64,000 nt of DNA from Robiginitomaculum sp. (GTDB lineage Bacteria; Pseudomonadota; Alphaproteobacteria; Caulobacterales; Maricaulaceae), in NCBI GenBank assembly GCA_015485335.1, contig WFTT01000088.1, positions 1 to 64,000 of the forward strand. Direction: 5' to 3'. Below, piece by piece: positions 20,152-29,493 of the stretch. The stretch's first letter is position 1. Each line of letters opens with the position of its first letter. Under the pieces are notes generated by a model that worked only from the letters and a program-made list of their open reading frames with translations, searched no databases and was not told the origin of the DNA. A program made the translations under genes and the position numbers.

Positions 20152-20176
20152 TCTCAGGGTATAAAGGAAGAGTCCC

Positions 20177-21064
20177 ATGGCGAGTTTGAAGGAATTCCGC
20201 GATCGTATTGATAGCGTGAAATCCATTCAGAAAATTACCAAGGCCATGCAGATGGTGGCCGCGGCCAAATTGCGCCGGGCGCAAGAGGCCGTAGAGGCTG
20301 CCCGGCCCTATGCCGCGCGGATGAGCGCGGTTGTGGGTAATCTGTCATCGGCCATGGACGGACGCCCAGGCGCGCCTGAACTGTTGGTGGGAACCGGCAA
20401 GAGCGATGTGCACCTGCTGGTGGTGGCCAGTGCAGATCGTGGTTTGTGCGGCGGCTTTAACAGCCAGATTGCCCGCCATGCCCGCACCGAAGTTTCCCGC
20501 TTGGTCCAGGAAGGCAAGACGGTCAAAATTCTCTGTGTCGGTGTAAAAGCCGCTGATCAACTGAAACGGATTTATGAAGACAAGATCATTGATGTGATTT
20601 CGCTGCGCGAACACAAGGACATAGACAGCACGGTTGCCGCCGATATATCGGCACGCATTCTGCGCATGTTCGAAGCCGGTGAATTTGATGTCTGTACCCT
20701 AGTCTTCTCGCGCTTCAAATCTGTGATTTCACAAATCCCGACCGCGCAAACCCTGATCCCGGCTATGCAATCGCTGGACGAAGATGCCACCGCCCCCGAT
20801 CTTGGCGGCGCGGCCTATGATTATGAGCCGGACGAAGAAGATATCTTAAAAGTTCTGCTGCCCCGGAACCTGACCACACAAATTTTTCAGGCTTTACTGG
20901 AAAATGTGGCCGGTGAAATGGGCGCAAAAATGTCGGCCATGGATAACTCCACCCGCAATGCTGGTGAAATGATCGACAAATTATCGCTGCAATACAACCG
21001 CAAACGCCAGAGCATGATCACCACTGAACTGATCGAAATTATTGCCGGCGCCGAAGCCGTATAG
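20177..21064 (+). CDS. atpG: F1 ATP synthase gamma subunit
   Basis: Central rotor shaft of F1, 295 residues. N- and C-terminal helices that form the coiled coil are visible ([20 protein letters not shown] and [18 protein letters not shown], then [17 protein letters not shown]). AAGGAAGAG precedes the ATG. Located 25 bp after atpA, in the standard order. Confidence 0.98.
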   Translation: MASLKEFRDRIDSVKSIQKITKAMQMVAAAKLRRAQEAVEAARPYAARMSAVVGNLSSAMDGRPGAPELLVGTGKSDVHLLVVASADRGLCGGFNSQIARHARTEVSRLVQEGKTVKILCVGVKAADQLKRIYEDKIIDVISLREHKDIDSTVAADISARILRMFEAGEFDVCTLVFSRFKSVISQIPTAQTLIPAMQSLDEDATAPDLGGAAYDYEPDEEDILKVLLPRNLTTQIFQALLENVAGEMGAKMSAMDNSTRNAGEMIDKLSLQYNRKRQSMITTELIEIIAGAEAV

Positions 21065-22567
<1,503 letters not shown>

Positions 22568-22771
22568 ATGGCGGTTGCTGATCAAAAGCTGGACCTGGCG
22601 GACTGCATCAATGATGTCTGTCCCTGGTCCGGCGATCCGGTCAGCAAAGATGCCTTGAGTACTTATCGCGGCCACGTGGTTGGCTTTTGCAACCCCGGAT
22701 GCCGCGACAAATTTGAAAAGGCCACGCGCCTTTTTGAGACCAAGTTAAAGCGTGCGAAAGCACAAGGGTAA
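22568..22771 (+). CDS. Small cysteine-rich (YHS/TRASH-like) protein inserted between atpD and atpC
   Basis: A 67-residue protein whose ATG directly follows the atpD stop (TAAATG) and whose stop is six bases before the atpC start. It contains three cysteines in a YHS/TRASH-like arrangement: CPWSGDPVSKDAL, then GFCNPGCRDKFEKA, a pattern associated with metal (copper or zinc) binding, plus one extra upstream cysteine (ADCIND). No signal peptide or membrane segment. Position implies co-translation with the ATP synthase subunits. Homologues, if present in databases, are likely named vaguely; I do not know an established function. Confidence 0.75.
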   Translation: MAVADQKLDLADCINDVCPWSGDPVSKDALSTYRGHVVGFCNPGCRDKFEKATRLFETKLKRAKAQG

Positions 22772-22776
22772 GCGCA

Positions 22777-23178
22777 ATGGCGGCTAAATTAAAATTCTCA
22801 CTGGTTTCCCCGGAAAAAGAGCTGTTTTCCGGTGAAGTGGATGGCGTGGATGTACCCGGCGAAGAGGGCGATTTTGGCGTTCTGCCCAATCATGCCCCGG
22901 TTATGACCACCATTCGTATGGGCACCATTGCCATCAAAGATGGTAGTGACACCCGGCGCATGTTTTTGCGCGGCGGTTTTGCCGATGTCACCCCCGATGG
23001 GCTGATTATTCTGGCTGAAGAGGCCGTGGATATTGCCGATCTGGATGCAGAAAAGCTGTCCATCGATCTGCGAAATGCCGAAGAAGACTTAGCCGATGCC
23101 AAAACCGATGAAAAGCGTGCCGCCGCCAGTGATCGGCTGGAATATATACGCGGTCTTACCGAAGCGCTGGCCAGCTAA
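22777..23178 (+). CDS. atpC: F1 ATP synthase epsilon subunit
   Basis: Rotor-stalk subunit and intrinsic ATPase inhibitor, 133 residues. The N-terminal beta-sandwich is clear (KFSLVSPEKELFSGEVDGVDVPGEEGDFGVLPNHAPVM split across the first 45 residues) and the C-terminal two-helix region runs from LDAEKLSIDLRNAEEDLADAK. Last gene of the F1 cluster. Downstream, GGGCCTGA at 23184-23191 and TCAGGCCC at 23221-23228 could form a long-loop hairpin between the convergent genes. Confidence 0.96.
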   Translation: MAAKLKFSLVSPEKELFSGEVDGVDVPGEEGDFGVLPNHAPVMTTIRMGTIAIKDGSDTRRMFLRGGFADVTPDGLIILAEEAVDIADLDAEKLSIDLRNAEEDLADAKTDEKRAAASDRLEYIRGLTEALAS

Positions 23179-23221
23179 AACTGGGCCTGACTATCATTTT
23201 ATGGTCATCTGTTTTGCCCAA

Positions 23222-24376
23222 TCAGGCCCCTTGGAAGATTTCAATCTCTGTGGGGTGCGCCATCGCGGCTCCAAAATAGTCCGTCTGTAAACCGCCCTGC
23301 CCGTCCAGGCGGTGCAGCTTGATCAATTGCTCTTGTCCCTGGGCATAATCCGGCAAGTCTTCATCCGTGCGCGGCATTTCAAATTCCACCCATAAACAAT
23401 CTTTGTCTGCCCATGGGCCGTTAAAGACCGCCCCGATGGCATGGCGCAAAGCGGCATAATGGTCATCGTCCAGATAACAGCTGGCCACCGTGTTGAACAA
23501 AACCACCATGGGCGTGTCGGCAAAGCTTCGCGCGGATAAATGCTTTACGCAGGCCACCATATCACCGCGCTCAAAGCATAAATCATACTGGTCTTGCGTT
23601 TTGATTGCGGCGCGCAGACGGGCAAGACGCGGCGCATTATCTGGCCAGATCAGAGCCTCCAGAATACGTTTCTGGTTTTCCTGCCTGCAATCAAGCGGAT
23701 TAAGATCACAGCCAATACGCGCCCTTATGGCGGCACTTAACGCTGGCATATCGGCCAGCAATGCCAAGGCATGGTCTGCGCCGGGCCCGCACAGCGCAAC
23801 CTCAAATTTCGGATCCCCCTCCTGCGCCCAGATCTGTTCTGACGGGCCGTGCACCCGATAACCATAACCATCGGCCACCAGCCCCAGCCCCGCGCTGCAC
23901 CCCAGCTCGATCAGCGTCACCGCCGGGCGTGCCTTTTGCCAATGGGTGAGCAGCGGCAACAGCCATGCCAGACCACGGGAGGTCTCGTTGGTCTGGATTG
24001 TCTCTTGCGATAAAAACGGCACCATTGCCCGGTGTCGTTCCCTCAGCACCTGACGAACCGCCTGGCCATAGGCATTGCTTTGGGAGGGAGAAAAAAAACC
24101 ACCGCAGCTGGCATAAAAAGGGCTTAGCGCCGGCGCATGCCCCCAAAGTGCCTGTTCGTGCAAGGCCCCGGCCAGCAAAAGCGGACGCTCGAACCAGGCG
24201 GTAAAGCGGCGCCCACCCCAGCATTGATCCACCGTTTCAAAAAAACCCTGCAGGTCCGGATCTGCCCGCCCATCGGCACGGTCCTGATAAAGAGCGGCCA
24301 AATATGTATAGAGAGCCGCGTAAAGCGGGGACGTTTTCTGACAATAATCAGCCTGTAAACGCAGGTCGTCGATCAT
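23222..24376 (-). CDS. DUF2332 family protein
   Basis: About 384 residues. The sequence carries LIELGCSAGLGLVADGYGY near residue 155, a glycine-rich motif resembling the SAM-binding loop of methyltransferases, which is typical of DUF2332, and IGCDLNPLD further on. Function is uncharacterised; a Rossmann-like methyltransferase fold is an inference. Two ATGs lie close together; the second (24376) has GGAG at proper spacing, whereas the first (24382) is too close to it. It converges on atpC and follows the nitroreductase gene on the same strand with a 30-bp gap. Confidence 0.85.
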   Translation of the reverse strand: MIDDLRLQADYCQKTSPLYAALYTYLAALYQDRADGRADPDLQGFFETVDQCWGGRRFTAWFERPLLLAGALHEQALWGHAPALSPFYASCGGFFSPSQSNAYGQAVRQVLRERHRAMVPFLSQETIQTNETSRGLAWLLPLLTHWQKARPAVTLIELGCSAGLGLVADGYGYRVHGPSEQIWAQEGDPKFEVALCGPGADHALALLADMPALSAAIRARIGCDLNPLDCRQENQKRILEALIWPDNAPRLARLRAAIKTQDQYDLCFERGDMVACVKHLSARSFADTPMVVLFNTVASCYLDDDHYAALRHAIGAVFNGPWADKDCLWVEFEMPRTDEDLPDYAQGQEQLIKLHRLDGQGGLQTDYFGAAMAHPTEIEIFQGA

Positions 24377-24406
24377 GATCATTCTCCATCATGCTCACTC
24401 CCTACG

Positions 24407-25087
24407 TTATTTAAATTCGGCGATTTCTTCGAGCGCCTTGCGGGTAATGTCCGGTACCATAGCATGATCATCCGGATAGCCGGCAACGATAATCATGACG
24501 GCGCGTTCGTTTTTTGGCCGACTCAACAGGTCACGCAGAAAGTTCATCGGGCTGGGGGTATGGGTCAGGGTGGCCAGACCCGCATGGTGCAGACTGGCAA
24601 TCAGCAGGCCACAGGCCAGACCGACGCTTTCATGAATATAATAGTTTTTGCTGCGTTTGCCGGTATCGGGATTGATGGCGTAATTTTGCTGGAATACCAC
24701 AATCAGCCACGGCGCCGTTTCTAAAAACGGCTTGTGTTCGTCGGTGCCAAGGTGTGCCAGATCGCGCAGCCATTCCTCGCCAGCCTTGCCCGCATAAAAG
24801 GCTTTTTCCTCTTTTTCAGCGGCAATACGAATTTTTTCTTTGGTCTTCGAATCATTGATCGCCACAAAAAACCAGGGCTGTTTATTGGCACCTGAAGGGG
24901 CACTACCGGCGGTGCGAATGGCATATTCGATAATCTTTTGTGGTATGGCCGTGTCGGAAAATTCTCGTACCGTTCGCCGTGATCGCATCTCTTCATAGAA
25001 GGCCCGCGCCCGTTCCTCCATGGTTTGAACATCTCTGTGCGGTGGTTTTTCCAGCGGGACAAAGTGTGCATGAGGTATTGATTGCAA
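24407..25087 (-). CDS. Nitroreductase-family flavoprotein, IYD (iodotyrosine deiodinase)-like
   Basis: FMN-dependent reductase of 226 residues. FMN-binding RSRRTVREFSD and APSGANKQPWFFVAI motifs are seen, plus the lid region typical of the IYD branch (EEKAFYAGKAGEEWLRDL, HKPFLETAPWLIVVFQQNY, LATLTHTPSPMNFL). The IYD branch performs reductive dehalogenation of halotyrosines in characterised members, but the bacterial substrate here is unknown. The start is TTG at 25087, supported by GGAG seven bases upstream; an internal ATG at residue 22 would cut into the conserved N-terminal helix. Confidence 0.88.
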   Translation of the reverse strand: MQSIPHAHFVPLEKPPHRDVQTMEERARAFYEEMRSRRTVREFSDTAIPQKIIEYAIRTAGSAPSGANKQPWFFVAINDSKTKEKIRIAAEKEEKAFYAGKAGEEWLRDLAHLGTDEHKPFLETAPWLIVVFQQNYAINPDTGKRSKNYYIHESVGLACGLLIASLHHAGLATLTHTPSPMNFLRDLLSRPKNERAVMIIVAGYPDDHAMVPDITRKALEEIAEFK

Positions 25088-25119
25088 AGAGATTTCTCCG
25101 TTAATTGTATGAAGATCGG

Positions 25120-25168
25120 TTAACCATATTTACGTGATCTTAACGCTATCAGCGCATTTGTTAACCAA
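25120..25168 (+). promoter_or_regulatory. CtrA-type half-sites upstream of the PodJ-like gene
   Basis: TTAACCAT at 25120-25127 matches the alphaproteobacterial CtrA half-site, and TTAACCAA follows at 25161-25168. An ACACC-N7-GGTGT inverted repeat lies at 25238-25254. The 205-bp spacer (25088-25292) otherwise holds no gene. Cell-cycle control of the polar protein downstream would be expected from other alphaproteobacteria, but binding here is inferred from motif match only. Confidence 0.4.
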
Positions 25169-25292
25169 GATTGACGAGGGGTTACCAGGGTATGTCCGAT
25201 GGTATTGCCCGTATATTGTGTGTCTTACCGCATATTTACACCTTATCTAGGTGTGACTAACTTAAGACTTATGGAATAGGGGAGTGATTCGG

Positions 25293-28200
25293 ATGGCCAC
25301 CGGCCCGTGGAGCGTTAAAGGCATTGATCCGCGCGCGCGCGAAGCTGCCAAAGCCGCTGCCCAGCGCGAGGGCCTGACCTTGGGCGAATGGATGAACCAG
25401 CGCCTGCTAACCGAAAACCCAACAGATGATCACAGCCAGTATGAGCCCGCCCACCCTAATGGTCAGTCCTATGACCGTTCCCGCTTTGGCGCCCCCAATG
25501 CCTTGTCCATTTTTAACGGCACCAGCGAACACCGTGATCTGCATGGCATTGTAGAAGAACTGACCGCCCGACTGGAAGCGGCCGAACGGCGCAGCACCCT
25601 GGCCATTACCGGCATTGATCAATCTGTACTGGGCATGTTGACCCGTCTGGAAAGCGTGGAAAAAGTAAATGGTGAACTATCCAGCAAACTAGACAGCTCG
25701 CTGGAAACACTGGAAGCCGTGGTAACAAAATCACGCAACGAAATTGACCGCGTAGTGAACAAGGTTGATCGCGCCACCGAGGATACTGCCCGGCGCATTG
25801 ATACGGTTGCCGAACACACAGAATTACAATTGGGCCGCGCCCGCCACGAGCTTTCCAAGGAACTGGAACTGGTCAATACGCGCTCTGACGAGCTGAGCCA
25901 GCGCCTTGGGGCCGCCGAACGTATGACCGATAATGCGGTTCGCACGCTGGAGGCCAGTTTTGCCTCGGTGGATGAACGGCTACGCAGCACTGAAAAGAAA
26001 CTCGAAGAGAACAGCGCCGCCGGATTGTCGGAAACTTTTAACCGGCGGTTCAAGAGCCTCAGCGAAGAGCTGATCCAGGTGGTGGCTCAGACCCGCGGTC
26101 AATTGGCCGCCCAGATCGAGGCCCAGGCCGCAGCCCCGCGTATGGAACAATTCGAAGCCTCCTTGCGTGAAGTTCGCGGTCATATCGCCACTTCTGAACG
26201 TCGCCATGCCGACACACTGGAACGCATTGCCAGAGAAGTCGGCAAGCTGGGCGGTGCCATTGATCACCGTTTTTCAGAAGCCGAACGCAATACCGCGATC
26301 AGTCTGGATAAAATGCTGGATGCCCGCTTTAGAGACTTTCAGAATGATCACGCCACGGCTATCGACAAAATTGGTGATGGCATGACCGGCGCCATCACCC
26401 GTCTGGAAGAAAAGTTCAACACGCTGGAAACACAACGCAGCACAGAAGACAGCCTGGAGGCACGCATTCTTGCCTCCGAAGAACGCACTGCCAAAATGGT
26501 CGAAGATGCCCTGCAGCGTCTGCAAGACCGTTTGGACAGCAATGCGAAACAGGAACAGGAAGAAGATTCCCCAGTGCAGAAAGCCATGCTGGCACTGGCC
26601 ACGCGTCTGGAGGCCCTGGAAAGTGCCAATCAGGCTCCCCCACCGTTTGACCCCACGGGAAATACCGAGGCCGCGGCCAGCGACGAGACGGCCAGCCCTG
26701 ATATAAACCCTGCACTGGAAGAAGTGTTACGCCCACCCCACCATTTTGCCGAAGATGCTCCACCCTCTTTGCCACCACTTTCAACAGAAGCGCCCCAACA
26801 GATTGATGGCGGCCTTGGTGAAATGCTGGACCAGGACTTTTCTTCAATGCCCGACGGTATTGATGAGTCTGTAATTTCTCCGATCTATGGCCCTGATGAC
26901 AGTGGCCAGTATGCCCCAGCCGGTGCCACGGCAGATGCCCATTTTGTGGCGGCAGCCAGACGATCTGTACGCATGCCCGGGGCGGAAACTGCGCCAGCTC
27001 ATGAAAACCGCCCCCCTACTCCCGGCAGTTCTCGCAAATTGCTGATGGCGGCCAGTTTTATAGCCATTATCGCCATCATCAGTGTGGCAGGCGGCATTAC
27101 ATTTTTGGAATTTGGGAAAAATACCAATGGCGATGCCTCCAGCGGAGCCGCATCTGCCAATCTGGGTTGGGATGCCCTGATTGATGGAACAGAAGCCCCC
27201 GTACAAAACGCTCGGAATGATGTACCGGCTCCGGCAGATGAGACATCAGGCGCAGGCAATGATGCCGCCGATACCCTTGATGGACCGGCATATGCCTCTC
27301 AGCCTGTGAATATGGCCAAGGCCGATACCAGCGCCAAGCGTCCCAAGGCCCAGGTCAAACCCACTGTACAACATAAACCAGTACGCCCCACAGTGCGAAG
27401 CCCCGCCCCGACACGTCAGGCCGCTAATCAACCCCGCAGTACCCGCCCCAAACCACAGCCCACCACACCGGTTAGCGTGGCCCCGCTGGAACAACAGACC
27501 AAAACCGCTGCTGCTTCCAGATCCGCATCTGCACGCCCGCAAATAACCAATATCAGCGCAACTGGGCGCCTTAGCATTCAACAGGCCGCCGCCAATGGTG
27601 ATCCCATTGCCCAATTTCAACTGGCCTCAGCCAAGCTGGACGCCGGCGAGACAAAAGATGGCGTTGCCCTGATGCGTCAGGCCGCCAATCGGGGTCTGCC
27701 CATTGCGCAATATCGTCTGGGCAAGCTGTATGAAGAAGGCACCGGCGTGCCAAAAGATATGAACGAAAGCCGCCGCTGGACAGAACGGGCCGCCAATGGT
27801 GGCAACCGCCGAGCCATGCATAATCTGGCCATGATGTATGCCGAAGGCAACAGCGTGCCGCAAAGTTATGAAACCGCCGCCAAATGGTTTCAGGAAGCAG
27901 CACGTATGGGCCTGACCAATTCACAGTACAATCTGGCGTTTTTGTATGAACAAGGCCTTGGCGTTCCCGAATCCCTGGCCCAGGCTTATGCTTGGTATTC
28001 CATCGCCGCCAAGGCCGGGGATAAAGGTGCCAAGGAACGGGCCGACGAGATTGGGGCCACCCTGTCCAGCAGCGCAAAAAATGAGGCCAGCACTATTATT
28101 GCCAGTTTCCGACCCCGGCCACTGGATCTGGCGGCCAATGGTGTCTTTCGCAATGTAAGCTGGGCCCGCCCCCAACTTAACACCGCCCCCAATATTGCGC

Positions 28201-28373
28201 GCGCACAGGTTCTGCTGGCCCGTCTAGGCTATAAGCCCGGCCCCGCTGACGGCAATCCGGGCAAGGCCACCCGCAATGCTATTATTGCTTATGAGCGTGA
28301 TCAGGGACTGGCACAGACCGGCCGGATTGATTCTGCCCTGTTGGCCAAGCTGGAAAACTCCGCCATCAATTAG
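25293..28373 (+). CDS. PodJ-like polar localization protein with SEL1 repeats and peptidoglycan-binding domain
   Basis: About 1026 residues. Order of parts: a short basic N-terminal motif (GPWSVKGIDPRAREAAKAAA) common to PodJ-like proteins; about 400 residues of coiled coil; an acidic, proline-rich linker; one membrane helix (LLMAASFIAIIAIISVAGGI, near residue 580-600); a Pro/Lys/Thr-rich periplasmic linker; four SEL1-like repeats (for example AQYRLGKLYEEGTGVPKD); and a C-terminal PG_binding_1 domain (ARLGYKPGPADGNPGKATRN). The layout puts the coiled coil in the cytoplasm and the SEL1/peptidoglycan part in the periplasm. ATG 25293 is preferred over GTG 25284 because GGGGAG is correctly spaced for it. 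Such proteins mark a cell pole and recruit division or motility factors; the exact role here is inferred. Confidence 0.88.
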   Translation: MATGPWSVKGIDPRAREAAKAAAQREGLTLGEWMNQRLLTENPTDDHSQYEPAHPNGQSYDRSRFGAPNALSIFNGTSEHRDLHGIVEELTARLEAAERRSTLAITGIDQSVLGMLTRLESVEKVNGELSSKLDSSLETLEAVVTKSRNEIDRVVNKVDRATEDTARRIDTVAEHTELQLGRARHELSKELELVNTRSDELSQRLGAAERMTDNAVRTLEASFASVDERLRSTEKKLEENSAAGLSETFNRRFKSLSEELIQVVAQTRGQLAAQIEAQAAAPRMEQFEASLREVRGHIATSERRHADTLERIAREVGKLGGAIDHRFSEAERNTAISLDKMLDARFRDFQNDHATAIDKIGDGMTGAITRLEEKFNTLETQRSTEDSLEARILASEERTAKMVEDALQRLQDRLDSNAKQEQEEDSPVQKAMLALATRLEALESANQAPPPFDPTGNTEAAASDETASPDINPALEEVLRPPHHFAEDAPPSLPPLSTEAPQQIDGGLGEMLDQDFSSMPDGIDESVISPIYGPDDSGQYAPAGATADAHFVAAARRSVRMPGAETAPAHENRPPTPGSSRKLLMAASFIAIIAIISVAGGITFLEFGKNTNGDASSGAASANLGWDALIDGTEAPVQNARNDVPAPADETSGAGNDAADTLDGPAYASQPVNMAKADTSAKRPKAQVKPTVQHKPVRPTVRSPAPTRQAANQPRSTRPKPQPTTPVSVAPLEQQTKTAAASRSASARPQITNISATGRLSIQQAAANGDPIAQFQLASAKLDAGETKDGVALMRQAANRGLPIAQYRLGKLYEEGTGVPKDMNESRRWTERAANGGNRRAMHNLAMMYAEGNSVPQSYETAAKWFQEAARMGLTNSQYNLAFLYEQGLGVPESLAQAYAWYSIAAKAGDKGAKERADEIGATLSSSAKNEASTIIASFRPRPLDLAANGVFRNVSWARPQLNTAPNIARAQVLLARLGYKPGPADGNPGKATRNAIIAYERDQGLAQTGRIDSALLAKLENSAIN

Positions 28374-28740
28374 TGTTGTCTGAAACCGCGTTTTTAGGCC
28401 TGTGTACAGACTGCGCATAGTCCAGCGCTCTTTGCCCCCATTGGCAAGCTTCATCAGGATCATCCAACGCGCTTTGGGGCATGGACCAATAGCCGTTCAT
28501 CGGGCGTGGTCCCTGATCATCCTTGCCAAAATCCACCATAAAAGGACCACAGTCCAACTTTGCCAAGTCGATTTTTAGCGCCTCATCAATCTTTATATAA
28601 AGCGTATCATCCGCAATCAGGGCAAACATTACCCCGTCACAATAAAGCCCAGCCCCGCCAAACATGGACCGGGCGTTAATCAGGCCAAGGCCGGAAAACA
28701 AGTCACATATGAATGTCTTGAATTGTGATGATACCGCCAT
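28366..28740 (-). CDS. TfoX N-terminal domain protein
   Basis: A 124-residue protein consisting of the TfoX_N domain (ARSMFGGAGLYCDGVMFALI, then YIKIDEALKID and the WSMPQSALDD segment) without the C-terminal TfoX domain found in enteric competence regulators. Stand-alone TfoX_N proteins are widespread and of unknown function. ATG 28740 with GAGG upstream is preferred to a longer frame from 28800. It converges with the PodJ-like gene and overlaps its end by eight bases. Confidence 0.85.
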   Translation of the reverse strand: MAVSSQFKTFICDLFSGLGLINARSMFGGAGLYCDGVMFALIADDTLYIKIDEALKIDLAKLDCGPFMVDFGKDDQGPRPMNGYWSMPQSALDDPDEACQWGQRALDYAQSVHRPKNAVSDNTN

Positions 28741-28820
28741 GAACCGCCTCTTTTCCCACCAAGATTTAACACCACGCCAAGATAGAGTTACCCATATCAT
28801 CAGAAAAAATAGAAAATATA

Positions 28821-28849
28821 TTGACTAATTCGTTCGTACGAATTATTTA
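28821..28849 (+). promoter_or_regulatory. Promoter with embedded TetR operator
   Basis: A TTGACT -35 box (28821-28826) and a weak TATTTA -10 box (28844-28849) are separated by 17 bp. Between and partly within them lies an inverted repeat, TAATTCGT-N4-ACGAATTA (28826-28845), with eight-base perfect arms. The geometry is that of an autoregulated TetR-family promoter, where bound repressor blocks RNA polymerase. Confidence 0.65.
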
Positions 28850-28866
28850 TAGAAACAGGAAGAATA

Positions 28867-29493
28867 ATGATGTCACTGGTAAAATCAAAAAAGGCACAGG
28901 AAACCAAACTCCATATCCTTGAAGCGGCCAGACAAGCGCTACTTGAAAAGGGATATGCCGGCCTAACCACCCGCAGTGTGGCCACCATGGCACAGGTTCC
29001 AATGAGCCAGATTCAGTATCATTTTGGCTCCAAGGAAGGCATGGTTCTGGCGCTGTTTTCCCATATGAATGTCCAGTTATTGCAACGCCAGTCTGATATG
29101 TTTTCGGACCAAACCCTGACCCTTTCCCAAAAGTGGGAACTGGCCTGTGATTATCTTGATGACGATCTGGCCTCTGGTTATGTGCGGGTATTGCAGGAAT
29201 TGTGGGCGGCGGGCTGGTCTAATCCTGAAATTGGAAAAAAAGTCAAAGAGGGCGTACGCCACTGGCAGAACCTTCTGACTGATATTGCCCGCCAGGCCCA
29301 GCAAACCTACGGATCACTTGGCCCGTTTGAACCGGAGGATATATCTGCGCTTGTGGGTTCAGTTTTTATCGGAGCAGAAGCATTTTTATTGCTTGGCTAT
29401 GACGAACACACCATGCCACTTCGCCGGGCGTTGCGCCGTCTGGGGACATTGATCCAGGTCTTTGAACAGCAAGAAAAGGCCGAGGCCAGATAA
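28867..29493 (+). CDS. TetR-family transcriptional regulator
   Basis: A 208-residue repressor-type protein. The N-terminal helix-turn-helix is clear (ILEAARQALLEKGYAGLTT, RSVATMAQVPMSQIQYHFGSK split over residues 18-57). The C-terminal ligand domain has no match I recognise. It sits 18 bp after a promoter with a matching palindrome, so it probably represses itself and the downstream genes. Its stop codon overlaps the ATG of the following (broken) gene as TAATG, which indicates an ancestral operon. Confidence 0.92.
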   Translation: MMSLVKSKKAQETKLHILEAARQALLEKGYAGLTTRSVATMAQVPMSQIQYHFGSKEGMVLALFSHMNVQLLQRQSDMFSDQTLTLSQKWELACDYLDDDLASGYVRVLQELWAAGWSNPEIGKKVKEGVRHWQNLLTDIARQAQQTYGSLGPFEPEDISALVGSVFIGAEAFLLLGYDEHTMPLRRALRRLGTLIQVFEQQEKAEAR

